The notes beneath the pieces are model-generated. The model was given only the letters and a program-made list of their open reading frames with translations. It was not told the origin of the DNA and did no database searches. This document shows positions 10,297 through 18,893 of a stretch of 64,000 nucleotides of DNA, in pieces. The position numbers and the translations under genes are program-made. Origin of the DNA: [Empedobacter] haloabium (GTDB lineage Bacteria > Pseudomonadota > Gammaproteobacteria > Burkholderiales > Burkholderiaceae_D); NCBI GenBank assembly GCA_008011715.2, contig CP136508.1, forward strand, positions 3,906,001-3,970,000, in the 5' to 3' direction. Numbering within the stretch: the first letter of the stretch is position 1; each line of letters begins with the position of its first letter.

Positions 10297-11301
10297 TTAC
10301 TTGCCGGCGAGCTGCGCGCTGGTGTAGAAGCCGTCCTTGACCAGCAGGTCGACATTGTCCTTGGTCAGCGCGGTCGGTTTCAGCAGCAGCGAGTCGACCT
10401 TCTTGAAGCCATTGTCGTACTGCGAATTGAACGCCGGTTTCTCCTTGCGCACCAGCTGCACCGACAGCTTGGCGGCCTCGCTGGCGATGGCCTTCAGCGG
10501 CTTGTACACCGTCATCGACTGGGTCCCGGCCACCACGCGGCGCACCGCGGCCAGATCGGCATCCTGGCCGGACACCGCGACCTTGCCGGCAAGTTTCTGC
10601 GCGCCCAGCGCCTGGATCGCGCCGCCAGCCGTGCCATCGTTGGAAGCCACCACGGCGTCGATCTTGTTGCCGTTCGCCGTCAGCGCATTCTCCACGATCG
10701 CCAGCGCCTCGCTCGGACTCCAGTCCTTGACCCACTGCTTGCCGACGATCTTGATGGCGCCCTTGTCCACCAGCGGCTGCAGCACGGCCATCTGGCCTTC
10801 GCGCAGGATCTTGGCATTGTTGTCGGTCGGCGCGCCGCCCAGCAGGTAGTAGTTCCCCTTCGGTACCCGCTCCACCAGCGCGCGCGCCTGCATCTCGCCC
10901 ACCGCCTTGTTGTCGAACGAGATGTAGGCGTCCAGGTCGGCGTTCAGGATCAGCCGGTCATACGAAATCACCTTGATGCCCGCTTTCTTGGCTTCCTTGA
11001 TAGCGTTACCAAGAACGGTCGCGTTGTAGGGCACGATGACGATCGCGTCGACGCCGCGCGCGATCAGGTTCTCGACCTGCGAGATCTGTTTTTGCTCGTT
11101 GCCGTCGGCCGACTGCACGAACACCTTGGCACCCAACTGGGTCGCGGCCGCCACGAAATAGTCGCGGTCGCGCGCCCAGCGCTCCAGCCGCAGGTCGTCG
11201 ATCGAGAACCCGATTTTCGGGTTTTTCGCGTCGGCGCTGGCCGTGCCGCTGGCCAGCAACAACATCGATGCCGCGACGGCGGCCGCCATGATTCTTTTCA
11301 T
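10297..11301 (-). CDS. xylF: D-xylose ABC transporter periplasmic binding protein
   Basis: 334 residues with a signal peptide ending near ASADA. It closely follows the E. coli XylF pattern: SIDDLRLERWARDRDYF, SADGNEQKQISQVENLI, GNYYLLGGAPTDNNAK, VVASNDGTAGGAIQAL and GQDADLAAVRR. It therefore binds xylose in the periplasm. No ATPase (XylG) or permease (XylH) is adjacent: the next genes are galM upstream and the esterase downstream. It may pair with a transporter encoded elsewhere or act as a xylose scavenger after GH31 action. It lies 25 bases after galM on the same strand, and AGGAGACAAGC precedes its ATG, a good ribosome binding site. Confidence 0.93.
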   Translation of the reverse strand: MKRIMAAAVAASMLLLASGTASADAKNPKIGFSIDDLRLERWARDRDYFVAAATQLGAKVFVQSADGNEQKQISQVENLIARGVDAIVIVPYNATVLGNAIKEAKKAGIKVISYDRLILNADLDAYISFDNKAVGEMQARALVERVPKGNYYLLGGAPTDNNAKILREGQMAVLQPLVDKGAIKIVGKQWVKDWSPSEALAIVENALTANGNKIDAVVASNDGTAGGAIQALGAQKLAGKVAVSGQDADLAAVRRVVAGTQSMTVYKPLKAIASEAAKLSVQLVRKEKPAFNSQYDNGFKKVDSLLLKPTALTKDNVDLLVKDGFYTSAQLAGK

Positions 11302-11326
11302 GCTTGTCTCCTCTTGGGTTGGTTAT

Positions 11327-12376
11327 TCAGCATTGCAGCGACAGCCGGTACACGGTGGTCTGCCGGTACACCTGGCCGGGGCGCAGGATCACGGCGGCCG
11401 CGAACTGGCCGTTGAGCTGGTCGGGATAGGCGCCCGCCTCCAGGCAGAAGCCGTCGTGGCGGGCATATGGCTGGCGGCTGCGTCCCTGCACGCCTTCCAG
11501 GCAGTTGCCGCTGTAGAACTGCAGTCCCGCCTCGGTCGTCGCCACCTGCAGCTGGCGCCCGGAGCCGGGGTCGTACACGCGCGCGACGGTGCGCAGCGCC
11601 TGGGCGCCGCCGGGCGCGCCGTCGGACAGGCAATAGCAATGATCGAAGCCACCGGCCAGGTGGATCTGCGCATCCGGCCAGCGCAGGCGCGGGCCGATCG
11701 CCGCCGGCTGGCGGAAGTCGAACGGCGTCCCCCCGACGGCGACGCGGCCGACCGGGATGCCGGCCGGATCCACCTGCAGGTAGTAATCGGCGTCGATCTG
11801 CAGCATGTGGTCGCCCACGTCGCCGACGCCGCCGTTCAGGTTGAAATACGGGTGCGACGTCAGGTTCAGCGGCGTCGGTGCGTCCGACGTGGCCTGGTAT
11901 TCGATCGACAGGCAGCCGTCGTCGTCGAGCTGATAGAACACCTGCACCTCGACGTTGCCGGGAAAGCCGCCCTGCCCGTCCGGCGACACATGGCGCAAGG
12001 TCAGGCCGCCGTGCGCCAGCACGCCGCGCCAGTGGGCGCAGTGGAAGCCGGTATCGCCGCCGTGCAGGTGGTTGCCGCGGTCGTTGACGTCCGCCTGCAC
12101 GGGCCGGCCGTCCAGCATGAAGCGGCCGTGCGCGATGCGGTTGGCCCAGCGCCCGATGATGGCGCCGAAGTACGACCGATTGTGGCGGTACTGGGCGTCG
12201 CTCGGATAGCCGAGCAGCACGTCGGCCATGCGGCCGTAGCGGTCCGGCGCCCACCACGACACCAGCGCGGCGCCCCGTTCGCTGACGGTGACGCGCATGC
12301 CGTAGGCGTTACGCAAGGTGAACAGCTGGGCCTCGGTGCAGGGCATGGGAACGGTCGGTGCGGATTTGAAGTTCAT
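11327..12376 (-). CDS. galM: Aldose 1-epimerase (galactose mutarotase family)
   Basis: 349 residues with no signal peptide, so cytoplasmic. The family motifs are present: GRWANRIAHGRF, RGNHLHGG with the first histidine, TSHPYFNLNG with the general-acid histidine, and the late glutamate in TTEAGLQFYSGN. It interconverts alpha and beta anomers of galactose, glucose or xylose, which fits the sugars released by this locus. It lies ten bases after xylR and 25 bases before xylF on the same strand. Which sugar it prefers cannot be read from the sequence. Confidence 0.92.
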   Translation of the reverse strand: MNFKSAPTVPMPCTEAQLFTLRNAYGMRVTVSERGAALVSWWAPDRYGRMADVLLGYPSDAQYRHNRSYFGAIIGRWANRIAHGRFMLDGRPVQADVNDRGNHLHGGDTGFHCAHWRGVLAHGGLTLRHVSPDGQGGFPGNVEVQVFYQLDDDGCLSIEYQATSDAPTPLNLTSHPYFNLNGGVGDVGDHMLQIDADYYLQVDPAGIPVGRVAVGGTPFDFRQPAAIGPRLRWPDAQIHLAGGFDHCYCLSDGAPGGAQALRTVARVYDPGSGRQLQVATTEAGLQFYSGNCLEGVQGRSRQPYARHDGFCLEAGAYPDQLNGQFAAAVILRPGQVYRQTTVYRLSLQC

Positions 12377-12386
12377 ACCTGCGCTT

Positions 12387-13607
12387 TCAGGCTTGGAGAT
12401 CGGGGATGCCCAACGTGGGCAGCCCCAGTGCCGGCGCGCCGCCGCGGGCGCGCTCCTGCCAGGCGCGCGGGGTGCAGCCCAGTTCGCGCTTGAAGACCGA
12501 ATGCATGTACTGGCTGGACGTGAAGCCGCATTTGATGGCCACGTCGGTCAGGTTGCAGTCGCCCCGGTCGAGGTAGGCGATGGCCGCTTCCAGGCGCAGG
12601 CGCAGGATCTCGTCGTGCACGCTGCAGCCCAGCTCCTGGCGGAAGTAGCATTCCAGGGTGGAGCGCGAGATGCCCACGTAGTCGGCCACCTGGTCCGTCT
12701 TGATGCCCTGGCAGGCGTACTGGCGGATGAAATGGCGTGCCCGCATCACGTGCGGATGCTTGGCGCGTTCGTGCTTGCTGGAGGCCAGCACGTTGATGCC
12801 GGCCGGCGGCACCAGGATGCGGGTGTCGGCCAGGCGCACCCCGTGCAGCATCTGGTCCAGCAGGTGGGCCGCCGTGCGCCCCATCTCCTCGGCGCCCTGG
12901 ATCACGGAACTCATCGGGATGCGCGTCAGCATGCGCGCCAGCGGGTCGTTGTCGATGCCGATCAGCGCAACCTGTTCCGGCACCTCGATGCCGGCCAGGG
13001 CGCAGGCCTGCAGCAGCTGGCGCGCGCGGGCGTCGGTGACGGCGATGATGCCGACGGGTTTGGGCAGGCTGTGCAACCAGGCGATCTGCTGCTCCACTGC
13101 CTCGTTCCACAGCGGCGCGCTGGTGCACTGGCCACGGTAGACCTCCGGTTCCAGCTTGTCGCGCTTCATCAGGCGGCAGAAGGCTTTTTCGCGTTCCTGC
13201 GCCCAGCGGTTTTCCTGCGCTTCGGGCAGGCTGAACAGGGCCAGGTTGCGCAGGCCGGCCTCGATCAGGTGGTCGTAGGCTAGCTTGATCAGCTTGAAAT
13301 TGTCGGTAGCTACGTACGGTACGCCGGGCGGGTAGTCGGTAGCGCTCTCATAAGAGCCGCCCACCGCCACCACGGGCACGCGGCAGGCGGCCAGCGCGTC
13401 GGCCACGGCAGGATTGTCGAAGTCGGCGATGATGCCGTCGCCCTGCCACTGGTCGATGCCGGACAGGCGGGCGCGAAAATCCTCTTCCAGGAACAGGTCC
13501 CACGCGGTACGCGTGCTGGCCAGGTAGCCGGCGATCCCCGTGATGACTTCGCGGTCGAATATTTTATTGGCATTGAAAAGCAGCGCGATGCGATGCGTTC
13601 TCAGCAT
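12387..13607 (-). CDS. xylR: XylR-type AraC-family transcriptional regulator
   Basis: 406 residues. The first ~280 resemble a LacI/periplasmic-binding-type sugar-sensing domain (RIALLFNANKIFDREVITG; VALIGIDNDPLARM). The last ~100 are two AraC-type helix-turn-helix motifs (VADYVGISRSTLECYFRQE and DVAIKCGFTSSQYMHSVFK). This arrangement is that of E. coli XylR, a xylose-responsive activator. It is the first gene of the minus-strand group xylR-galM-xylF and so probably controls the whole locus. The 263 bases upstream, shared with a divergent acyl-CoA ligase gene, should hold its promoter; I did not identify a convincing XylR site there. Confidence 0.9.
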   Translation of the reverse strand: MLRTHRIALLFNANKIFDREVITGIAGYLASTRTAWDLFLEEDFRARLSGIDQWQGDGIIADFDNPAVADALAACRVPVVAVGGSYESATDYPPGVPYVATDNFKLIKLAYDHLIEAGLRNLALFSLPEAQENRWAQEREKAFCRLMKRDKLEPEVYRGQCTSAPLWNEAVEQQIAWLHSLPKPVGIIAVTDARARQLLQACALAGIEVPEQVALIGIDNDPLARMLTRIPMSSVIQGAEEMGRTAAHLLDQMLHGVRLADTRILVPPAGINVLASSKHERAKHPHVMRARHFIRQYACQGIKTDQVADYVGISRSTLECYFRQELGCSVHDEILRLRLEAAIAYLDRGDCNLTDVAIKCGFTSSQYMHSVFKRELGCTPRAWQERARGGAPALGLPTLGIPDLQA

Positions 13608-13870
13608 GGTTGTCTCCCCTCACTCCGAGTTGCACCATTGTAAAGTTTTATGCTGGTGCCGTAGCGGGCCGTGTTGCATTTTGCTTACATCGGGCGTGGG
13701 TTTCAATTATGAAATCCAACGACTGCCATTGCGATTCTGGGTACGCCTTCCAGCCTGGAATCGGCGCATTGGGCTGCTCAACCGTGCAGCCTTGGCCTGT
13801 GCGCCCAGGAGTGCTAGGCTTGACGGTGCTGAAACAATTCAGCAATGAATAACAAGACACAGGAGACAGC

Positions 13871-15553
13871 ATGCAGCAATCCAGTTACGTCCATGGCGCC
13901 CACGACGTGCCGCTGATCGGCGCGACCATCGGCCGCCATCTGGCCGACGTGGCCGCGCGCCACGCCGACAACGAGGCCCTGGTGGTGCCGCACCAGGGTA
14001 TCCGCTGGACCTACCGCGAGTTCGACGCCCGCGTGACGGCGCTGGCGGCCAACCTGCTGGCGCTGGGCCTGCGGCCGGGCGAGCGGATCGGCATCTGGTC
14101 GCAGAACTGCGCCGAATGGGTGCTGGTGCAGTTCGCCACGGCCAGGGCGGGCCTGATCCTCGTCAACATCAACCCGGCCTACCGCCGCGCCGAGCTGGAG
14201 TACGTACTGGACAAGGTGCAGTGCAGCGCCCTGGTCCTGGCCCCGTCGTTCAAGTCGAGCGACTACCTGGCGATGGTGCGCGATGTGGTGCCGGAGCTCG
14301 CTGCCGCGCGTGACGGCATGGTACGCAGCGCGAAGTTGCCGGCACTGCGCCACGTGATCCGGCTGGGCGCGGGCAGCACGCCCGGCATGCGCAACTTCGA
14401 CACCCTGCTGGCCGCGCCGGAGGCCGCCTTGCTGGAGCGCCTGCGCGCGCTGGATGACGAGTTGCAATTCGACGACGCCGTCAATATCCAGTTCACCTCC
14501 GGCACCACCGGCGCGCCGAAGGGCGCCACGCTGACCCACCACAACATCCTGAACAATGGCTTCTTCGTCGGCGAGGCGATGCGCCTGACGCCGCGCGACC
14601 GCCTGTGCATCCCGGTGCCGCTGTACCACTGTTTCGGCATGGTGCTGGGCAACCTCGCTTGCGTGACGCATGGCGCCACGATGGTGTTCCCGGGCGAAGG
14701 CTTCGAGCCAAAGGCGGTGCTGGCGACGGTGCAGGCGGAGCGCTGCACCGGCCTGCACGGCGTGCCGACGATGTTCATCGCACTGCTGGACCATGCCGAC
14801 TTCGGCCAGTACGACCTGGCGACCCTGCGCACCGGGATCATGGCCGGCTCGCCCTGCCCGGCCGAGGTGATGAGCCGCGTCATCGAACGCATGCACATGA
14901 AGGAGATCACGATCGCCTACGGCATGACGGAAACGTCGCCGGTCAGCTTCCAGAGCTCGGTGGACGATCCGGTGCTGCTGCGCGTCACCACGATCGGCCG
15001 CGTGCATCCCCACCTGGAAGTGAAGATCGTCGATGCGGACGGGCGCATCGTGCCGCGCGGCGCCACGGGCGAGCTGCTGACGCGCGGCTACTCCGTCATG
15101 CTGGGCTACTGGGGCGACGAGGAAAAGACGCGCGAAGCGATCGATCCTGCCGGCTGGATGCACACGGGCGACCTGGCCGTGATCGACGCGGACGGCTTCG
15201 CGACCATCGTCGGCCGCTCGAAGGACATGGTGATCCGCGGCGGCGAGAACATCTATCCGCGCGAAGTGGAGGAATTCCTGTACCGGCATCCGATGGTGCT
15301 GGACGTGCAGTGCGTCGGCGTGCCGGACCAAAAATACGGCGAGGAGCTGTGCGCCTGCATCGTCGTGCGGCCCGGCCACGTGGCCGACGAAGCAGCGATC
15401 CGCGCGTTCTGCAATGGCCAGATCGCGCACTACAAGATCCCCCGCTACATCCGCTTCGTCGAGGCGTTCCCGATGACCGTCACCGGCAAGATCCAGAAGT
15501 ACCTGCTGCGCCAGCAGATGGCGGCCGAGCTGGAAAAAGCCCGCACTCCTTGA
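13871..15553 (+). CDS. Acyl-CoA synthetase (AMP-forming), ACSF2/FadD-like
   Basis: 560 residues, starting at the ATG after GGAGACAGC. The AMP-binding fold is complete: P-loop-like [16 protein letters not shown], the A5 motif YGMTETSP, the hinge [22 protein letters not shown] and the A10 lysine in TVTGKIQKY. The enzyme adenylates a fatty or other carboxylic acid and transfers it to CoA. The sequence style matches medium-chain ACSF2-type ligases, but the chain length is not readable. It is transcribed away from xylR and is unlikely to belong to the sugar locus. A repeat-like stem-loop follows its stop. Confidence 0.9.
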   Translation: MQQSSYVHGAHDVPLIGATIGRHLADVAARHADNEALVVPHQGIRWTYREFDARVTALAANLLALGLRPGERIGIWSQNCAEWVLVQFATARAGLILVNINPAYRRAELEYVLDKVQCSALVLAPSFKSSDYLAMVRDVVPELAAARDGMVRSAKLPALRHVIRLGAGSTPGMRNFDTLLAAPEAALLERLRALDDELQFDDAVNIQFTSGTTGAPKGATLTHHNILNNGFFVGEAMRLTPRDRLCIPVPLYHCFGMVLGNLACVTHGATMVFPGEGFEPKAVLATVQAERCTGLHGVPTMFIALLDHADFGQYDLATLRTGIMAGSPCPAEVMSRVIERMHMKEITIAYGMTETSPVSFQSSVDDPVLLRVTTIGRVHPHLEVKIVDADGRIVPRGATGELLTRGYSVMLGYWGDEEKTREAIDPAGWMHTGDLAVIDADGFATIVGRSKDMVIRGGENIYPREVEEFLYRHPMVLDVQCVGVPDQKYGEELCACIVVRPGHVADEAAIRAFCNGQIAHYKIPRYIRFVEAFPMTVTGKIQKYLLRQQMAAELEKARTP

Positions 15554-15599
15554 AGCATCGGGGACAGGCCCGCTTCTGCGAGTCTGTCCCTCGGGCTTC
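15552..15599. repeat. Stem-loop related to the GGGACAG repeat family
   Basis: GAAGC and GGGACAG (15561-15567) pair with CTGTCCC (15584-15590) and GGCTTC, forming an interrupted stem immediately after the acyl-CoA ligase stop. It is a degenerate relative of the GGGACAGACCC units at 6383 and 54770. It may act as a 3' stabiliser; no T-run follows it. Confidence 0.55.
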
Positions 15600-15676
15600 C
15601 TCCGCATGACTTCCAGCACTCCCAAGCCGGGCCGCGCGCGGCATACAATGCCGTTCCGCCAACGAAAGCCTTGCCC

Positions 15677-16918
15677 ATGTACCGACTCGTGACCGACCTG
15701 CGCGTGCGCCGCATGCCGCCGTGGATCATCGCCACCGCGATCGCGGCGCTGTTCGCCCTCCTGCACATCGCCGCCATCCTGGCCGCCGGTCCCGGCCAGA
15801 CCCCGCTGCACAACCCCATCGGCCTGGCCACCATCACGGTCGTGCCACCGCTGACGATCGGCAGCCCGGAGCCGGCCCGCATCCAGGCAGTGTTCCAAAC
15901 CTACACGCTTGGCAAGCTGCTCGCGGTGCTGGCGATGACGGCCGCCGTGGCCGTGGCCTGCCGGGCGCGGGCCAGGCGCCGCACGATGGCGCTGGCGCTC
16001 CAGCTGGCCTGCGTAACGGTGCTCGACGCCCTGCCCTTGCACGTGGTGCTGGCGGTGCAGCTGGCGATGCTGCTGCCGTGGCGTGCCGGCCTGGCATGGC
16101 TGGCCGCGCAGTACCTGCTGGGCGTGCTGGTGGACACCGCGCTGGTGCTGGACCTGGCCGGCCGCGAGCACACGCCGCCGCAATGGGCGCTGCTGGCCTA
16201 CCTGTCGGCCGAGCGCACCGTGCTGGCGGCCGCCTTCCTGATCGGCCGCCTGGTGCAGCGTGAACACCGCCTGCGCGCGACGCTGGCGCACGCGCACGCG
16301 CAGGTGCTGGCGACCCAGGCGCTGCTGGGCGAAACGGTGCGCGGCGCCGAACGCCTGCGCATCGCGCGCGACCTGCACGACAGCATCGGCCACCACCTGA
16401 CGGCGCTGAACCTGCACCTGGACCTGGCTACGCGCCAGGCCGGCACCGGCGCGCCCGCACTGGCGACGGCGCGCGCCGTCAGCGCCGACCTGCTGGCGCA
16501 GGTGCGCAGCGTGGTCTCGCACACGCGGCACGACCAATCGATCGACCTGGCGGAGGCACTGCGCGCGCTGTGCGCCGGCCTGCCGACGCTGCCGGCCAGC
16601 TTGCATATCGAGCCGGCCGCGGCACGCCAGCCGGCGCCGGTGGCGCATGCGCTGTACTGCTGCATGCAGGAGGCGATCACCAACGCGCTGCGCCACGCCT
16701 GCGCCAGCCGCCTGACGGTGGAGCTGCTGCACGACGACAGCCGCACGCTGGCGCGTATCACGGACGACGGCCAGGGCGGGTCCGCTCTTGTCGAAGGCAA
16801 TGGCTTGCGCGGCATGCGCGAACGGCTGGCCGAACTGGGTGGAGCGCTGCAGCTCGAAGCGCGCAGCCCGGGGCTGGCGGTCGTGATGACCGTGCCGCAC
16901 CGCGGGAGCGCGGCATGA
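15677..16918 (+). CDS. NarL-type sensor histidine kinase
   Basis: 413 residues. The ATG at 15677 is eight bases after GAAAG; a TTG six bases earlier is too close to that site. The N-terminal half has about five or six membrane segments (about residues 17-36, 80-96, 103-133, 138-162 and 176-192). A HisKA_3 dimerisation helix follows, with the phospho-acceptor His234 in IARDLHDSIGHH, then an HATPase domain (EAITNALRH, DDGQGG, GNGLRGMRERL). There is no obvious periplasmic sensor domain, so the signal is probably sensed within the membrane. The stop overlaps the start of the response regulator (ATGA), showing they work as a pair. Confidence 0.92.
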   Translation: MYRLVTDLRVRRMPPWIIATAIAALFALLHIAAILAAGPGQTPLHNPIGLATITVVPPLTIGSPEPARIQAVFQTYTLGKLLAVLAMTAAVAVACRARARRRTMALALQLACVTVLDALPLHVVLAVQLAMLLPWRAGLAWLAAQYLLGVLVDTALVLDLAGREHTPPQWALLAYLSAERTVLAAAFLIGRLVQREHRLRATLAHAHAQVLATQALLGETVRGAERLRIARDLHDSIGHHLTALNLHLDLATRQAGTGAPALATARAVSADLLAQVRSVVSHTRHDQSIDLAEALRALCAGLPTLPASLHIEPAAARQPAPVAHALYCCMQEAITNALRHACASRLTVELLHDDSRTLARITDDGQGGSALVEGNGLRGMRERLAELGGALQLEARSPGLAVVMTVPHRGSAA

Positions 16919-17541
16919 TACGCGTTGCCTTGATCGACGACCAGACCCTGGTACGCAGCGGCATCCGCGGCCTGCTCGACCTGACCGAAGACATCCGCGT
17001 GGTGGCCGAGGGCGCGGACGGCACCGACGCGTCACGCCTGCTGGCCCGGCATGAGGTGGACGTGCTGTTGCTGGACGCGCGCATGCCCGGCTGCGGCGGC
17101 ATCGAACTGCTGCGCGCGCCACCCTTGCCGCTGCCGCCGACGATCGTGCTGACCACGTTCGACGACGACGCGGCGCTGTTCGATGCGATGCAGGCCGGCG
17201 CACGTGGCTTCCTGCTGAAGGATATTTCGCTGGAGCGGCTGGCGGACGGCATCCGCGCCGTGGCGGCCGGGCAGACCCTGTTCCGGCCGGTGCTGACGGA
17301 ACGCACGCGCGCCTCGTTCCGCCGCGCCCAGCCGGGCGAAGCGACGCGTGCCGTGCTGACGGCACGCGAAACGGAGATCCTGGCGCTGATGGCGGCTGGC
17401 CTGTCGAACGGCGAGATCGCCGCGCACGTGGGCTCCAGCGAGGGGACCGTCAAGAATCACGTGTCGAGCGTCTTGTCGAAACTGGGCGTGCGCGACCGCG
17501 TGCGCGCGGTGTTGCGGGGCATCGAGCTGGAACTGATCTGA
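16915..17541 (+). CDS. NarL/LuxR-family response regulator
   Basis: 208 residues. The ATG at 16915 overlaps the kinase stop by four bases; the frame is open further upstream only because of high GC. The receiver domain (1-120) has the acidic pair in ALIDDQ, the phospho-acceptor aspartate in LLLDARMPG and the conserved lysine in FLLKD. The C-terminus is a LuxR helix-turn-helix (LTARETEILALMAAGLSNGEI and EGTVKNHVSSVLSKLG). It is the cognate partner of the upstream kinase. Its targets are unknown. It converges on the outer-membrane protein gene with a gap of 13 bases. Confidence 0.93.
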   Translation: MIRVALIDDQTLVRSGIRGLLDLTEDIRVVAEGADGTDASRLLARHEVDVLLLDARMPGCGGIELLRAPPLPLPPTIVLTTFDDDAALFDAMQAGARGFLLKDISLERLADGIRAVAAGQTLFRPVLTERTRASFRRAQPGEATRAVLTARETEILALMAAGLSNGEIAAHVGSSEGTVKNHVSSVLSKLGVRDRVRAVLRGIELELI

Positions 17542-17554
17542 TGCCCCTGCCCCA

Positions 17555-18115
17555 TCAGTAATCGAAGCGCAGGCCCAGCTGCAGCAGCGAGTGCGACATG
17601 TGCGAGCGGCGCGTGGCCACCTTGCCGTAGCTGGCCACTTCGGCGGTGGCCGCCACGTGCGGCGTGAACGCATACTCGACACCCAGCGCCGCCATCGGTC
17701 TGACCTTGTGCGCCTTCTCGGTCGCATTGCCCGTCTCCGTCACTTCCAGCGTATTGCGCGCGACGCCGGCCTTGGCATACCAGGCGACCGACTCGCTCAA
17801 GGGCCGGCGCCAACGCGCCGCCACGTAGCTGGCGCCCGATTCGGCCGACGACGACCTGCCGTCATGGGCGAAGTCGGCATCCATCAGGCGCGCGTGGCCC
17901 GCTTCCACAGCCCAGTGCTCGTCGATGCGCCAGCCGGCATGCACGATGACGGGCGACTTGCGCTCCGACGGGCCGACCGATACGCCGCTGACGGGGTCCC
18001 GCCAGTGCTGCGAGCCGCGCGAGCCGGTGGCGATGCCGCCGTAGGCCTGCGCCAGCGCGGCCGATGTCGAGAGAGTGAGTACGAGCGCGAGGGCGCCCTT
18101 GGCGTAGCGATGCAT
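17555..18115 (-). CDS. Small outer-membrane beta-barrel protein
   Basis: 186 residues with a signal peptide ending ALAQA. The mature part is a run of alternating amphipathic strands (APVIVHAGWRIDEHWAVEAGH-like segments) ending in LQLGLRFDY, the aromatic C-terminus expected for barrel insertion by BamA. The size suits an eight-stranded OmpA/OmpW-like barrel without a peptidoglycan-binding domain. No specific function can be assigned. It is convergent with the two-component genes and has an upstream gap of about 140 bases before the next minus-strand gene. Confidence 0.75.
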   Translation of the reverse strand: MHRYAKGALALVLTLSTSAALAQAYGGIATGSRGSQHWRDPVSGVSVGPSERKSPVIVHAGWRIDEHWAVEAGHARLMDADFAHDGRSSSAESGASYVAARWRRPLSESVAWYAKAGVARNTLEVTETGNATEKAHKVRPMAALGVEYAFTPHVAATAEVASYGKVATRRSHMSHSLLQLGLRFDY

Positions 18116-18254
18116 GATGTCCTTTCACGTGCGCCGCGACCGGACGTTCCGGCCGCACGGCTTCGCCAGTGTAGGGATGCCGCGGATGCGGCGCATGTGC
18201 CGTTCGTCATGGGTGCCTGATACCAGGGGTCTCGATGGCCAGCGGTAGACTCGA

Positions 18255-18779
18255 CTACCTGTTGGCCAAGCACCACTGCCCGTCCTTCTTCTCGACCAGC
18301 TCGTGCCCCGCCCATCGTTCCAGGGCTGGCAGCAAACCAGCTTGCGAGAAAAAGTACATGCTGTCGGACGGTTTGCCATTATCGGCCCAACCGTGGATGC
18401 GGTTGTTCCGATGTTCGGCACCACCGAAGGTGAATCTGACCGTGGCGCCGTTGCGCAACTTGAGGAACACGCCGTTGCGCAGAACGAAGCGGGTGACGTC
18501 GCCATCGTCGCTTTGCAGGTTGCTCTTCAAGACATCGAGCAGCGCGGCGATCCGCCCAGGGTCTTCGCTGACATGGCAGCCGGATGCCAGCAAGGTCGTT
18601 TCCGTTGGCGCTTTCCTGTAGAAGACGCCCGATGGCGTCAGGGCGATCCTTGCGCTCACCACCTCGGCAGCATCGGGGATCAACTTCGCGACGTCCACGC
18701 CTTGCGCGCTTGCCGCGCCGGCGTTGAAGGCCAGTGCGATGGCGGCGCTCCCGACGCGCCAGGTTCGATGGATCGGCAT
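18255..18779 (-). CDS. Secreted protein of unknown function
   Basis: 174 residues. The ATG at 18779 has AAGG five bases upstream and opens a signal peptide (WRVGSAAIALAFNAGAASAQ). The mature protein begins GVDVAKLIPDAAEVV and contains two cysteines (SGCHVSED and GQWCLANR) that could form a disulfide. I do not recognise the family. It lies alone between an outer-membrane barrel and a lipoprotein gene. Confidence 0.65.
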   Translation of the reverse strand: MPIHRTWRVGSAAIALAFNAGAASAQGVDVAKLIPDAAEVVSARIALTPSGVFYRKAPTETTLLASGCHVSEDPGRIAALLDVLKSNLQSDDGDVTRFVLRNGVFLKLRNGATVRFTFGGAEHRNNRIHGWADNGKPSDSMYFFSQAGLLPALERWAGHELVEKKDGQWCLANR

Positions 18780-18893
18780 ACCTACCTTACTCAGTGAAAA
18801 ATAAAGCATAGCATGCCGACCCCAGGGAAATTCTCGCCAAATATCCCGGTCATCCGCGCACGGACAACTCACGTGGCCGCAGGCTGAACGGCC

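Noticed and set aside
15721..16263. Alternative plus-strand frame within the histidine kinase gene
   Set aside because: Out-of-frame shadow; the kinase motifs are all in the other frame.
13814..17365. A 1183-codon minus-strand frame opposite the acyl-CoA ligase and two-component genes
   Set aside because: It is antisense to three well-supported genes and its translation has no recognisable domain.
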